64,000 nt of DNA. Source: Bryoerythrophyllum caledonicum. Taxonomy: Eukaryota; Streptophyta; Bryopsida; Pottiales; Pottiaceae. The notes beneath the pieces are model-generated. The model was not told where the DNA came from. It saw only the letters and a list, made by a program, of their open reading frames with translations, and ran no database searches. Of the stretch, positions 35,958 through 47,952 are shown in pieces. The DNA lies in assembly GCA_963971425.1 (NCBI GenBank), contig OZ020519.1, positions 8,076,028 through 8,140,027 on the forward strand. The letters are read 5' to 3'. The translations under genes and the position numbers were made by a program. The stretch's first letter is position 1. The number at the start of each line of letters is the position of its first letter.

Positions 35958-37628
35958 ATGGACACGCGAAGTGCGAAAAAATCCCTCAACTATGTAGACC
36001 ACATGGAGATTGAGTCCCCTAGCGAAAGTCTCAAGAGGCTTCAAGGAAAACAAATGGAGAAACATCAACATGGAGAAGCATCTGCTAGCAAGAAACAAAA
36101 GCCCATTCGAGAAGAGAACAAGGGGAAAGAAGGTACGGCTCTTATCACTATCCCCGATATTAGTTGTTTTAAATTTTGGCTCGGTTTCCATGTGATGGAG
36201 GAGCTAGCACTGGAAGAGGGATTAGATGAACTCCTCAACGAGGAAACAATTGAAGACATGGTGACCAGAGGCCTTAAGGAAAGCGAAGCTCAAGAAGTCA
36301 AACATGCAAGGATAGCCTTCCCACGCATCCCACAGGTCCACTATCCACAGTCGCGTGAGGCAGGAGGCCTTGGAAGACAACACTACAATCTTACCCAAGT
36401 GCCCACCAACATCCCCGTAGACGAAGGTACGGGCTTGGCTCTTGACTTTCAAGTTGCTATTCACTTTGAACTACCTACTAACCCTATGTTGCATGATGAA
36501 GTCAAAATGATGGTTACTAACCGCCTCAAAGACATGGACATCCCTCTCGGTAAGAAACTCATTGAACCAATCTCCATTCATTGTTTAAGTATCAAACAAG
36601 GAGGGGGGATAAAAGGTGTATGGTCGGGACTTATTAAGTTGCATCTTGCTAAACCCGAAATTGATGGTTTACTCCTCCTCAAGGGGATTAGACCCTTCAT
36701 CCTCAAAATTGATGCGGCTAACGTGGTGGGAAAGGTATGTAAAACCTATCATGGCATTGCTCATCATTCTAACCTTTCGGTTAAAATACAAAGTCCCTCC
36801 TTGCATAATATTACCGCTAACCACCTCTTCAAAGAGGTCCTTGAGTCTAGCTTCAAACGTGGGCATGATTTCGAAGTGACTAACGTGCAGAAAGCAAAAG
36901 GGGATGGATTTGCCTTCATTTTGACCACCACACCACAACAAGCCAAGAAAATCCAAGAACTACAAGTAACCGCACGCCAAGAAATCATGTAAACAAAGAA
37001 GCCCCTTGGAGGAACTCACATTTCCAAGGAAATGAAGGCTAAGAAAGATGCCCTCACCCTTACTCTCTCCCATCTTCCCATACTAATGAATGTTAATGAG
37101 ACTACTAGTGCTATCTACAAGATTATAGGAGAATCTAACATTTGCTCCATTTGGTTTCACAAAGACAATGGTGTTTGCCATAACGGAAGTGCAAATGTTG
37201 CGTGTGCTAACCCAATTGTATATAGGACGTTCGTGGGAAAAACCATTCCCATAGAAGGCCACTTTGTGGAGTTTGCCCCTCATAGGAGGAGCATTGATGG
37301 AATCGAGCCCCCCACCCAAGCTCAACTCATAGAGTTTGGCTTTGAAGACATCAACAAAGCCATCATCAACACGGTGGAGACCTTCAATCTTCACACCCCA
37401 TCTCAAGCCATCACCAAGAAGGACCTAGTGGAGGCATTTGAAGCAAACAACAAAATATTGCGACAAGAAGTCAAAGAACAAGCGGAGGCAAAAGCTAAGG
37501 AGCTCCAAGAAATCAAAAACCAAATGTTGAAGATCCAAGAATGTGTTGGCACTACCTTTGCAATGTTGCAAAACATCACGGGGTCCAAACCATCCATCTT
37601 GATTGAAGAAGACTTGTCAAAAATGTGA
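35958..37628 (+). pseudogene. LINE ORF1 (nucleic-acid-binding protein) with one stop
   Basis: Start chosen at ATG 35,958 (MDTRSAKKSLNYVDHME), after low-complexity sequence. 344 codons, then TAA at 36,990, then the same frame continues to TGA 37,626, so the ancestral protein was about 555 aa. The N-terminus is basic (EKHQHGEASASKKQKP). The middle has two segments that look like RRM-type folds (FWLGFHVMEELALEEG and the block around IFRTFVGKTIPIEGHFVEF), and residues 490-540 are heptad-like and charged (KDLVEAFEANNKILRQ, EQAEAKAKELQEIKNQ), a likely coiled coil. It lies directly upstream of the ORF2 region. I recognise it by position and architecture rather than by family. Confidence 0.6.
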
Positions 37629-39139
37629 AGGACAACAACCTCAAGGCCAACACCTCAATATCCCACCCGTATTTCAAAAAATACGACCACAGTAGAATAC
37701 ACTTAGTTACTACCTATACACACTACAAAATAGTATCAAAACTAGACATCCGATACTTATACTATACCTCCTTCGATCATAAATACAAATACATACATAT
37801 ATATTGTTGTACAAATACAAGTATTGGTACATACGCCGCTACATATACTAATACATCTAGTGATGCATCTACCAATACACACACTGATATGTGCATTAAT
37901 ACATATACTGATATGTACACTAATACATATACTGATACATACCCCAGGGAATACACTAATACGTATACTGATACGTACCCCAGGGACTATACTAATACGT
38001 ATATTGATACATACCCCAGGGAATATACTAATACGTATACCAGCACGTACACTGATATATATACTTGTATGGTTAAAGATAAATACACTATAACATATAT
38101 TAATACCGATACAAAAATGAACTCTACAAAAACCGACACAAATACTAAATCGAATACTAGTACAAATACTGATACAAATACTAACATAAATAGTGATACG
38201 TATATTAAAACAAATACCAAGACAAAAATAAAGACACATACTAACACAAACATACGTATGAATAATAATATAATACCAAATACAACTGCGTATACACACA
38301 CATATACAAAAACAACCACGCAACATCAAAGAAACATAGACTTACACACATACAAACAAAAATACATACAATCAAATAAACAAAAAAATAACAATAATAA
38401 TAAAATACGAAAGCCACATAAAAAAATAGAAAAAAATCTCAAACAAAACAAAAAACCCACCTACTACAAAATAATTGGAAGGAACAACACAGATATAAAT
38501 ACCGAAATAAACATTAAAACAAATACTAAAACACATACTAATACAAACATACGAATGAATACTAATATAAACCCAAATACAAACACACACAAACACACAA
38601 ATAGCAAGACTAAAATTGGGATACATACTAATACAAACATATGTATAAACTTTAAAACAAAAGCAACTACACACACATTCATAACTACATATCATCAAAA
38701 GGCATGGAATATTAAAGTGGCTAAAAATAGAAAAATCAAGGTGAGTAAAAAGAGATATACTAAATTAAATAGGAAGAAAATAGATATTTATAAAATTTCG
38801 AAGGTTTCAAATAGAGCAAGTAATATTAAAAATAAAAATAAAAGAACAAAATCGGAGAGGATATGTAAGGAGAAAATAAAGGGTAAGGTAGAATACCATT
38901 ATCACAAAAATACAAATAATAAGAACATAGCAACAAACAACAGTACTAAAAATAGAATATGCTTCCTAAGAAAATCAAAAATAAGGGATGGAAAATTAAC
39001 CAAATTAGTAATGAGGAACAAAAATTATAGATTTAAAATAAGCACAAAAGATACGATGAACAAAACTAAACATACCAAAAATAGACTTACTAAAAATAGA
39101 AATTCTAATGAAAGTAAGAATATATATGAATCTTTTTGA
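37625..39139 (+). CDS. Thr/Asn/Tyr/Lys-rich low-complexity frame of the LINE
   Basis: A 504-codon open frame in +2 relative to ORF1, made of TNTYTDTY-type repeats, then N/K/T-rich sequence, then KPTYYKIIG (38,458 on), a worn relative of the segment preceding the 2A motifs. It overlaps the ORF2 frame by 32 nt at 39,108-39,139. It probably represents a tandem duplication of the ORF2 N-terminal region rather than a separate protein. The absence of G on this strand makes open frames cheap, so coding status is uncertain. Confidence 0.35.
   Translation: MKDNNLKANTSISHPYFKKYDHSRIHLVTTYTHYKIVSKLDIRYLYYTSFDHKYKYIHIYCCTNTSIGTYAATYTNTSSDASTNTHTDMCINTYTDMYTNTYTDTYPREYTNTYTDTYPRDYTNTYIDTYPREYTNTYTSTYTDIYTCMVKDKYTITYINTDTKMNSTKTDTNTKSNTSTNTDTNTNINSDTYIKTNTKTKIKTHTNTNIRMNNNIIPNTTAYTHTYTKTTTQHQRNIDLHTYKQKYIQSNKQKNNNNNKIRKPHKKIEKNLKQNKKPTYYKIIGRNNTDINTEINIKTNTKTHTNTNIRMNTNINPNTNTHKHTNSKTKIGIHTNTNICINFKTKATTHTFITTYHQKAWNIKVAKNRKIKVSKKRYTKLNRKKIDIYKISKVSNRASNIKNKNKRTKSERICKEKIKGKVEYHYHKNTNNKNIATNNSTKNRICFLRKSKIRDGKLTKLVMRNKNYRFKISTKDTMNKTKHTKNRLTKNRNSNESKNIYESF
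37919..38061 (+). repeat. 36-bp tandem repeat (12-aa period)
   Basis: Three full units and a partial one (37,919, 37,955, 37,991, 38,027) of ACTAATACGTATACTGATAC plus ATACCCCAGGGAATAT, encoding NTYTDTYPREYT with few changes. Related ATACTGATACATAT dinucleotide-like repeats continue on both sides and again at 39,230-39,480. Confidence 0.85.
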
Positions 39140-39710
39140 AATAAATATCAATCTGTTTTTAGAAATCATATTTTTAGACAAAATATGTTTAGAAAGAAAT
39201 CTTTTAGAAAACTCATTATTTCAATATACGGGTACATATACTGATACATATACTGATATGTATACTGATACATACACCGATGAGTATACTTATAAATATA
39301 CTGATACAAATACTGGTACGTATACTGATACACATACTAGTATGTATATAAATACAAATACTGATACTTATACAAATGCAAATACCAATACAAATATTGG
39401 TACGTGTACTCATACTAATACTAACACAAATACTAACAAAGATACCGATACAAATACCAAGACAAAAACCGTGACATACACTAATACAAACATACAAAAG
39501 AATACTAATATAATTTTACATAAAATTACATACACACACACAAAGACAACCACACACCATCAACGAAACACATACATATACATACACACATACAAAGACA
39601 AACACATACAATCAAAAAAACACAAATACCAAAGCCACATTCAAAAACAAAAAATTCTAAAACAAAACAAAAAACCCATCTACTACAAACTACTAATATT
39701 AATTGGAGGA

Positions 39711-39734
39711 GACATGGAGACTAATCCAAGACCC
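39711..39734 (+). other. Degenerate 2A-like motif DMETNPRP
   Basis: In frame with ORF2, preceded by YYKLLILIGG and followed by MPNILKRHP, exactly as at 40,221. The essential Gly of NPGP is Arg (AGA, one G-to-A step from GGA), so skipping should be lost. Confidence 0.75.
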
Positions 39735-40220
39735 ATGCCGAACATATTAAAAAGACACCCCGCTTCGCTCAAAAAGAATGCCAAAACATATTTCATACCA
39801 AATACTAATACAAACACCAAAACAAACAATTGTACAAACCACAAAGTATATAATAACACCGCATATGAAAAAAAGGACTTAAAAACCACTTTAAAAACCA
39901 ACATAAACCCACATACAAATAGTCTTAAACATAATAGTTACATATGCACACGGACAAAAACAACCAGGATAAAATACAACCAATCATACATACATCCACA
40001 CACTACTAAAACAAAAACAACCACAAAAAATACATGGACAAAAAATAAACTAAAGCCGAAAACAACTACACCTATTATAAAAATCAATAAACCCACAACT
40101 CACACACAAAATACAAACATCCACCTACCCCCAAACCAACAAGCCATTAATAACACAACAAAGCCTTTAAAATACACCACTAAACATATATACCACAAAC
40201 TTCTACTACTTCTAGGAGGA

Positions 40221-40244
40221 GACATTGAAACCAACCCGGGACCC
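40221..40244 (+). other. Canonical 2A ribosome-skipping motif DIETNPGP
   Basis: LLLLLGG then DIETNPGP matches the 2A consensus D-(V/I)-E-x-N-P-G-P with its upstream Leu run. The break would fall between Gly (40,239-40,241) and Pro (40,242-40,244), releasing the endonuclease/RT polyprotein from the low-complexity leader. 2A is known in animal and trypanosome LINEs. Function here is untested. Confidence 0.85.
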
Positions 40245-43200
40245 ATGCCCAATATACTAAAAAGACATCCTACATCACATAAGAAAAATGCCAAAATCTA
40301 CTTTATACCTAATACCATAAAACTCCAACCAGAATATGAACACATTGCAAAACCCTTCGCACCATTTCTAAAAAACACACACACGTTACACCACATACAC
40401 AACACTTCCCACCCAAACATTGCCCAATACATACAACAAAAAGATACGCATCCACCACCCCACATCTTATATGCACTAATAATCACTACTCATCCAAACA
40501 TAGATGAATGTAACCAACTTCTAAATCCACAAAATTTGAATACAATTACATGGACTAATACACTCCTACAAACTTTACTAACCTTACAAAACCCACCAGA
40601 ACGACACATTTACACTCCACACCCCTATACTGAATTCCTAGTAGACAACCAAAATATTATAAACCATGAGAACTCAATACATAAAAGACTATACGACTTC
40701 TTACATAGTCAAGACATACCATCCTCAAATGATATAATAAAACTAAAATTCCCTTACCTCCCTAACAACCTCATAAATGAATCACTAAAATGTCTAGACC
40801 CTATACCAGAATACACCCACCCACCCCCACCTCTTCCCTACATCCCCCCTCAAAATCAAAACATTAGATCAAACCAAGAAAAAACATACATAATCACATG
40901 GAATGCTTCCTCACTAAACACTGCCCTTCCTAGCTTACAAACTTTAGTCACAAACACAGACACACCACCGGCTCTTATAGTCATATAAGAAACAAGACTA
41001 ACCGCCACAAAATCTACAAAATATATACAAAATATATTTCTAAACTATAAAATCATCTTTAACAATACACATGCACTTACAAGATGCATGCAACAAAGGA
41101 GACCATACACACCGGGCCGCGGTGGCCTCCTTACATTAATACACAAAAAATATACATTCCCAGGCAACATCAACAAAATCCCTACCCCAATGCACATATC
41201 ACCGTACATTCAAATAATTAAAATCACTAATCATCCACTACAACCGTGGTTAATCTTTCACATGTATATGCCATCCCATCCCGAAGATACTAGATTTCTC
41301 TTAGATATACAAAACACTATTACATCTCATATTAATAATCATCCCAATCATACATACCTATTATGTGGAGACTTCAATAGAGACATAGCGCTAATTGGCC
41401 GCCAAAATGGAAACCATCACACCCCCCCTCAAAACATTGATTACCAATGGCGCCGCTTCACAGAAAACTTAAACTTCACTTACATCAATACCGATACACA
41501 ATTCTCTAGACAAGGTGGCCACAATTATAGTGATTGGAGTCTAATAGATGGATTCTATATAAATACAAACAACAACACACAATACACCTCCACAACAAAC
41601 AAAGATATTATTCTCAATTCGGACCACTCACCCGTACAACTACACATCCCAAATAACACACTAATTAGTAGAACTCCTAAAATCCCAAACAAAGACACTA
41701 TACGCATACTCAACCCCATCCCAAAAACCAACATAGAAAAATTCAACACAAAATTCTTCGAAGAAAACTCCGTACAAATAGACTTCCTCATAAACACTCT
41801 TGAAAACAATAGTCAATTAACACAAGCACAATGGCAAGAAGCATGCCACTCTCTAGACAAACTCATTAATAAAATCTCTGATACACTAGAACAAACTTGT
41901 AGAGCACACCCAATACCCCAAATGACAAACAGAACCTCTCAACAAGGCGGGTATCTACCCCGCAAACTTTCTAAAACTTGGAAACAACACTTAACCACAT
42001 ACCATACCATACGTAAAACCATTAGAATTGTAAAAAACAACCCTCAATGGCGTAACCACCCCATACACAACAAACTATCAAATATACAACACATCCAAAT
42101 CCCTACCCCGCCGCCTCCGGACCTTCCCCACGATACATGGATAAAAGATATCGCGATAATTGCAAAAAATGCAAACATACAAGCCCGGAAAATAATCACA
42201 AAATACACAAAAGAAAACGTTAAAAAAGCCATCTCAAAATACAGACAACTATACGAAATCAGCCCCAAAAAAATTAACAAAAAAGTCTTTAAAAACCTTG
42301 AATCCCCACCAATGGATTGTATCAAAGATCAATATAATAATATTCTAACTAGCCCCGAAGACATTGCGAATGAAATATTCAACCAACAAACAAAAACCAA
42401 TAGACCAACAGTACCAACATGTAATTACCAGCCACAACATACAATAGAATGCACATGTGCAATACGCCAATACCCTTGGCACGACCTGGACGGATATACC
42501 CTTGACAAACGGGGCGAACCAGAAATTCCACTACATAAATACCTCAACAGAGCCACATACGACACATGCCTCCAAAATCTTGGAAATAATAAAGCCCCAG
42601 GCCCTGACCGCATACCAAACTCAATACTCAAAAACATGCCTCCAAGATTTCATAAATTACTATTCCTATTCTTTTCTCACTGCTATAAACAAAAACAAAT
42701 ACCAAATTCATGGAAAACAAGTGCAACAATTCTACTATACAAAAAAGGCGATCCATCCATGCTACCCAATCATAGACCAATTGCACTAGCTAACACAATA
42801 TATAAGCTTTTTACCAGTACACTCACCCACATACTATCCTCATACGGCGAAAAATTCAAAATCCTACATGATAGTCAAGAAGGATTTAGAGCGGAGAGAA
42901 GTACCGCACGGCAAATACAAACTATAATAGCCGCATTAGAAGACGCAAAATTTACTAACCAAGATATATACATACTATACGTGGACTTCAAAAATGCCTT
43001 TGGCTCAATTGATCATGCCAGACTTCTAGCAATAATGTCAGACCTTGGCTACCCAAAAGAGGCAACTACACTTGTTGGAAACATCTATTCCCAATCATCT
43101 ACTTGCTATATCGGCCAACACTTTGGGAAAACAAAACCTATACCCATCCGAAGAGGAACTATACAAGGGGACACCCTCAGCCCATACCCATTTATTATAT

Positions 43201-46200
43201 TCTTAGAACCACTACTTAGATGGCTAGAAAGAGGCAATAATGAATATACTTTTGGTACATCACAAGTCACAATAAACTCCGCCGCATACGCAGATGACCT
43301 AGCCACCATAACTAACAAAATCAAATCAATCCAAATACAACTCCATAAAATTGATAGATATTGTAAATGGGCTGGCATGGATGTGGGAGTTCCAAAATGT
43401 GCCGCTACCGGATGCCCAAACAAATCCAAATTGAACCCTACCACTTTCAAAGCCCTAATGCAAACCTCTAACATCAACTACCGCAACCAACCAATCCCTA
43501 TACTACACCAAAACGAACCATACATATACCTAGGTACAAATCTTGTTCCCTCACTAAAATGGAAAATCCAAATCCACACTACAACCACAAAGCTCATCAA
43601 ACAATGCAAAGAACTAACAACATGCCCAGCCACCATGAAACAAAAAATAAAAATGGTTGATACCGTACTACGCCCAGGTGTGGCATAGAGTTTCTACGGT
43701 GTACCATACTCTATGCCAGCTATCAAAAAACTTGATAAAAAAATAATAGCCGTACAAAAAACCATATGTGGATTACCAAAATGTATGTCAAATGCAATAA
43801 CCCAACTACCACATAACCTATTTGGACTTGACGCTTTCTCCCTCAAAAACGCATACCTCCGATGTATAGGCGAACAACTGCAAAATGCTTTAAACGATAA
43901 AGGAAGACTTGGGAAAATATATAATGGATTAACTCACTATGTCCTTGCCCAATATGGTGGCGCTGAAAACATACCGAGAATTAAAAAAAATGACTGCATA
44001 AGATCACCAATAACACGAACATTCTTCTTATTAAAACATATAGCTAAAGCCCATCTTAAAAGTACGCTCCCGAACTTCCTCACTAATCCTACAACACTAG
44101 AAATACTATGGCGCCAAGAAACATTAAATCATAACACACTCAATGCCCAACTCTCCCAAAAACTTCTACAAAAACTCCTCTCAAAAAATATTTTTGAACT
44201 AAACCAAATTACCTTACCTAACGGTACACACATCATGAACAATGAGGACTTCAAAACCTACCACTTCACCCCATCTAAACTAATAAAGAGTGCCCTAAGT
44301 GTTGCTAAACAACTATTTTGCCACATAACATGCCCCACTATATGTCATACTCCTTGCAACATACACCCATACTCTCATACACTTAAAGATTCATTCATCA
44401 CCCTCAACAATAACATCATCCCAAGAAATATTCCCACACCAACCAATCCTCCTAACCCTCCACATACATACCACCCCCGCCCCCCAACATACATCCCCAA
44501 AAACCCTACCACATACCCCATTAATAATATCATAAACCATAAACATATCCAACACACAGACACAAATAACATACAAAATACCTACACAAAATATCTATGC
44601 CAATGGCAACACAATGATAATACATACAATAAATGGCTCCCCCAAAGAGACCTTTTTCCACGGCATGACGCCAATACCTCCACACATAACACTGAAAAAT
44701 TAAAACAATACTACCAAAAGATCCAAAACAAAATATACTTAGATATCATCCTTGCCCACCATCCACAAGAACAATCCTCAGACTCAAGGTCCGTAACGCC
44801 ACCCATAATTATCCCACTCTTAAACATCTACACAACAGAATGTAACCCCGAAAATGATATCCTTACATCCTCAAACACAATTCAAATAGATAACAATCAA
44901 GCACATCTATACGAAGAAAACGGCCAACATTTACACACCATACCCATTACCCGGCTCCAATGGTTATGGAACCAATATCATACAAAATTACAATCCCCTA
45001 CAAACATTGAACCAACAATCCAACCCTTTGAAACCGAACTAATATGGCTTTACCAAAGATATAAATATCGAATACCAAAAACTGACCCCCTCAAAAATGT
45101 GCAATACACAATACCCACCCCCATTTTAGACTCACTAATATCATCCTTTAACATCGAACACTCATACTTTTCCTCCCCGATCACATGTCCTACCAAACTA
45201 AATAAATTCTACTCACCGTACGAAAGAGACAAAATATTTGGATCCCTAGGCAAGGCCTTTGAACACAAATGGATCGGAAATGGAATAGCTCACCCCCACA
45301 ACGAGAAAGACATAGAACAAGCCATACATTGGGCTAGACTTGCCGCCAAACACGATCCAAATAACACAAAAACAATCATCGTCACACCGAACAACAATTG
45401 GTACCAAAACAACAACCAACATTCAAACCCATTCCCAGATTCCCACATCATTGCATTATTCGAAGCAGACACAATACCATACGAAGAACCTAATATCCCA
45501 CCCGAGCTAAAAAAACCCCGAATAGAGCCATCTACATTACAAATACTATGCGTCCATCATCAAAATCAAAACCTGGGCTCCCTAGAACAACTTGCGGAAC
45601 TTACTTCCATAACAGACAACCTAGACATACAACGACCATACACAAAACCGGCCCCACCAACACCCATTCAAACCCCCGTAAACAAAAGTAAAAAATGGTC
45701 AAAATTAAACTATGACAACAACACATTAAACTACTCCGTCATACTTCCCCCTCTCCCAGACTACCCAACTCATACCACACCAAAATTTAACCCCGCATAC
45801 AGTTATTACACCGACGGCTCCTTTAAACCACCGGAACAAATTAGCCCGGGCTCTTGGCGAAGAGAAAAAGCTGGCTATGGCATATATAATTCTACCAAAG
45901 AAATTAAACTAGCCAAAAGACTCCATGGACTACAAAATATCCTCAGAGCAGAACTCATGGCCATTCACAAAACACTACAAATCATCACAACAAAATACAA
46001 AAATGAACCTGCACATATATTCACCGATTGTATAAATGCACTCTACCTACTAAACACTCAAATAACACACCCAACCCTTCACAACAGTCACCCCGACCAA
46101 ACCATACTAATATCAATGGTACAAATGTTACAAAAACGTACACAAATCACAACCCTTCACAAAGTCAGAGCCCATGCCAACATTGATGGCAACGACCAAG

Positions 46201-47479
46201 CAGACAAACTTGCAAAAGAAGGCCGAGAAAAAACACACAAAAATGCCAAAGACCCTCACGAACATGCTCATGCCACCCTATACTACTTTCAAAAAGAAGA
46301 TTGGCCTTCCAAAGAAGATACCCCCGACAAAGGCCCAATTAGGTTTCTGGGCAAATATCTCAAAAAACAAGACCTCTACAACAACCTGGATACAATCTCA
46401 GAAAATACTCCTAACATAGAAAAATGGACTAACAATAACGACATAGACAATGAACTCTCTACAAACTTTTGGAAAAACCCCATCATCTCAGACTCACAAA
46501 TAACGTGCCTCATCAAATTCCGTATGGGTCAGTACATGGGAAACGCTCGCAAACAACTCTTCTTTGGAATAGAAAGATTCCCATCCATAACATGCCCCAT
46601 ATGCCCCTCAATGGACCCCGACACATGGCTTCATGTGCTACTCAAATGCCAAAACCACCACATACACTCCCTAATTGTTAAAAGACATAACAAAGCGGTA
46701 TGGGAAGTCCGAAAACTAATCACCTCCTACAATAAATCGAGATGTTTCATACTTATGAACGCCGGCACTTTTAATAGCAATCCACAAGAAAACACGGTCC
46801 CCCCATGGCTACTTCCATGCTCATGTATGACCCAAAGATGTCATTGCAACGCTAGGCTCAAACCGGACATTCTTTGTGTCAAAGGTTTACCATACAACGA
46901 CCCACCACCCGAGAACATCAACCAAGACTACACCATTCAATTCATCGAATTTACATATTGCAACGATAGATTCTCCCCGGAAACAATACAAAACAAAATA
47001 GATAAATACCAACCCCTCATAGACGACATCATTGCCCTCGGCTGGAATGTGGACCCCCTTATTGTTATCACATCCGGCGCTCGTGCCACCACCTTTATCC
47101 CATCTATGAAAACTCTTGAAGATACCTTCAAGATACCCATTGATACAATTAAAACTACCTTTAAAAATATCAACACCATCGCTATTCAACATGCCATGTC
47201 TATTTTACTGCATAAACGCAAAATCGAAAACAACCAAGTCCTCCCTGATAGGCAAGACCCCCCTTAGGAACTTCGCCACTCTGTCTCTTCCTGATTGGCT
47301 GCCTGTTTGGTTTTGCTTTTTGTTGTTTAGTTAGTTTGGTCGTGGTTGGTCGTTGTTGGGTGGTTTCTGGCTACTCGTTACATAGTGTCTACCCTCGAAA
47401 GGGGGAAGTAGTTCCAGTTCGCTAATTCCTTGTTCAGTGGGCATGGTCTTAGCAATGGAACGAACAGACACTTTATTCA

Positions 47480-47504
47480 CGCCGGTTCCCTTCGGGAACC
47501 GGCG
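47480..47504 (+). other. Perfect 11-bp stem, 3-nt loop near the LINE 3' end
   Basis: CGCCGGTTCCC, TTC, GGGAACCGGCG. It lies about 10 bp before the end of the element and is followed by a (TTC)n tail. In several LINE clades a 3' stem-loop is what the reverse transcriptase recognises; that role is inferred. Confidence 0.8.
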
Positions 47505-47514
47505 TTCTTCTTCT

Positions 47515-47526
47515 TCTAAGTGACTT
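47515..47526 (+). repeat. Right candidate target-site duplication of the retrotransposon
   Basis: TCTAAGTGACTT directly after TTCTTCTTC; identical to 33,021-33,032. Confidence 0.55.
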
Positions 47527-47952
47527 TATCAATTCTTTGTTTGATAGTTAGAAACTTTAGTAATTGATTACATTCACCTAAATCTTGTTAAAGAAGTGTT
47601 CAAGTTCCAAGTAGAAACTATTATTCATAATGGTATATTGTTAAGATTCATTTATTGTGATCTAAAGGTACAATCATTTAGATTTAAATCATTAAATATA
47701 TCAAAATGTGTATATATTGCATTTTGAACATATGATGGTAATGTAGCCAAAGAATGCATTAAATAATCCAATGAGAAAAAGAATATACACTAAAGTTCTT
47801 CTTAAATCATTCACACAAAAATATTGGACATGTACAAAAACAATTAAGTTGAAGATTAGTAGACGATGGAAAGTTGTCTAACAAACTTGATGAAACACTG
47901 ACGACAAACAAATTCACACATTACATATTGTCAAATTCTAGGCTACCGTTAG

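Larger units (their letters stand above)
39108..47267 (+). pseudogene. LINE ORF2: 2A, APE endonuclease, RT, RNase H, CCHC, RLE
   Basis: One frame of 2,720 codons broken only by TAA at 40,986 (the Gln of the endonuclease motif QETRL) and TAG at 43,686. APE domain about 40,890-41,660: TWNASSL, ETRLT, LLCGDFN, SLIDGF, LNSDHSPV. RT about 42,540-43,430: NNKAPGPDRIP, YVDFKNAFGSIDH, IQGDTLSP, YADD at 43,287-43,298. RNase H about 45,800-46,210: YTDGS (Asp at 45,813), RAELMAI, FTDCINAL, GNDQADKLA. C-terminus: CPIC...H...C knuckle from 46,593, KRHNKAVWEV near 46,680, then KPDILC (46,860), IEFTY (46,940) and NKIDKYQPL (46,990), the PD, E and K-Y pattern of restriction-like endonucleases. It would nick target DNA and copy its RNA there. 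Confidence 0.78.
33033..47514 (+). mobile_element. Dual-endonuclease, 2A-bearing non-LTR retrotransposon (about 14.5 kb)
   Basis: Order: 5' region with tandem monomers, ORF1 (35,958-37,628), Thr/Asn/Lys-rich low-complexity coding stretch with 2A motifs (37,625-40,244), ORF2 with apurinic-type endonuclease, reverse transcriptase, RNase H, CCHC, RHN and a restriction-like endonuclease (to 47,267), a 3' UTR of about 250 bp, a perfect hairpin at 47,480-47,504 and a short TTC repeat tail. Identical 12-bp sequences flank the object. From about 37.6 kb the sense strand is strikingly rich in A and C and poor in G. APE plus RLE in one element is the Dualen/RandI arrangement as I remember it from Chlamydomonas. 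Three nonsense codons make this copy inactive unless they are read through. Confidence 0.78.

Noticed and set aside
37757..38329. Minus-strand frames rich in Cys/Ile/Val/Ser opposite the LINE leader
   Set aside because: They are antisense of the (TNTYTD) repeats. Lack of G on the plus strand removes stops on the other strand too.
40221..40244. An integrated RNA virus as the source of the 2A motif
   Set aside because: The motif is in frame with APE endonuclease, RT and RNase H of a LINE. There is no capsid, helicase or RNA polymerase sequence.
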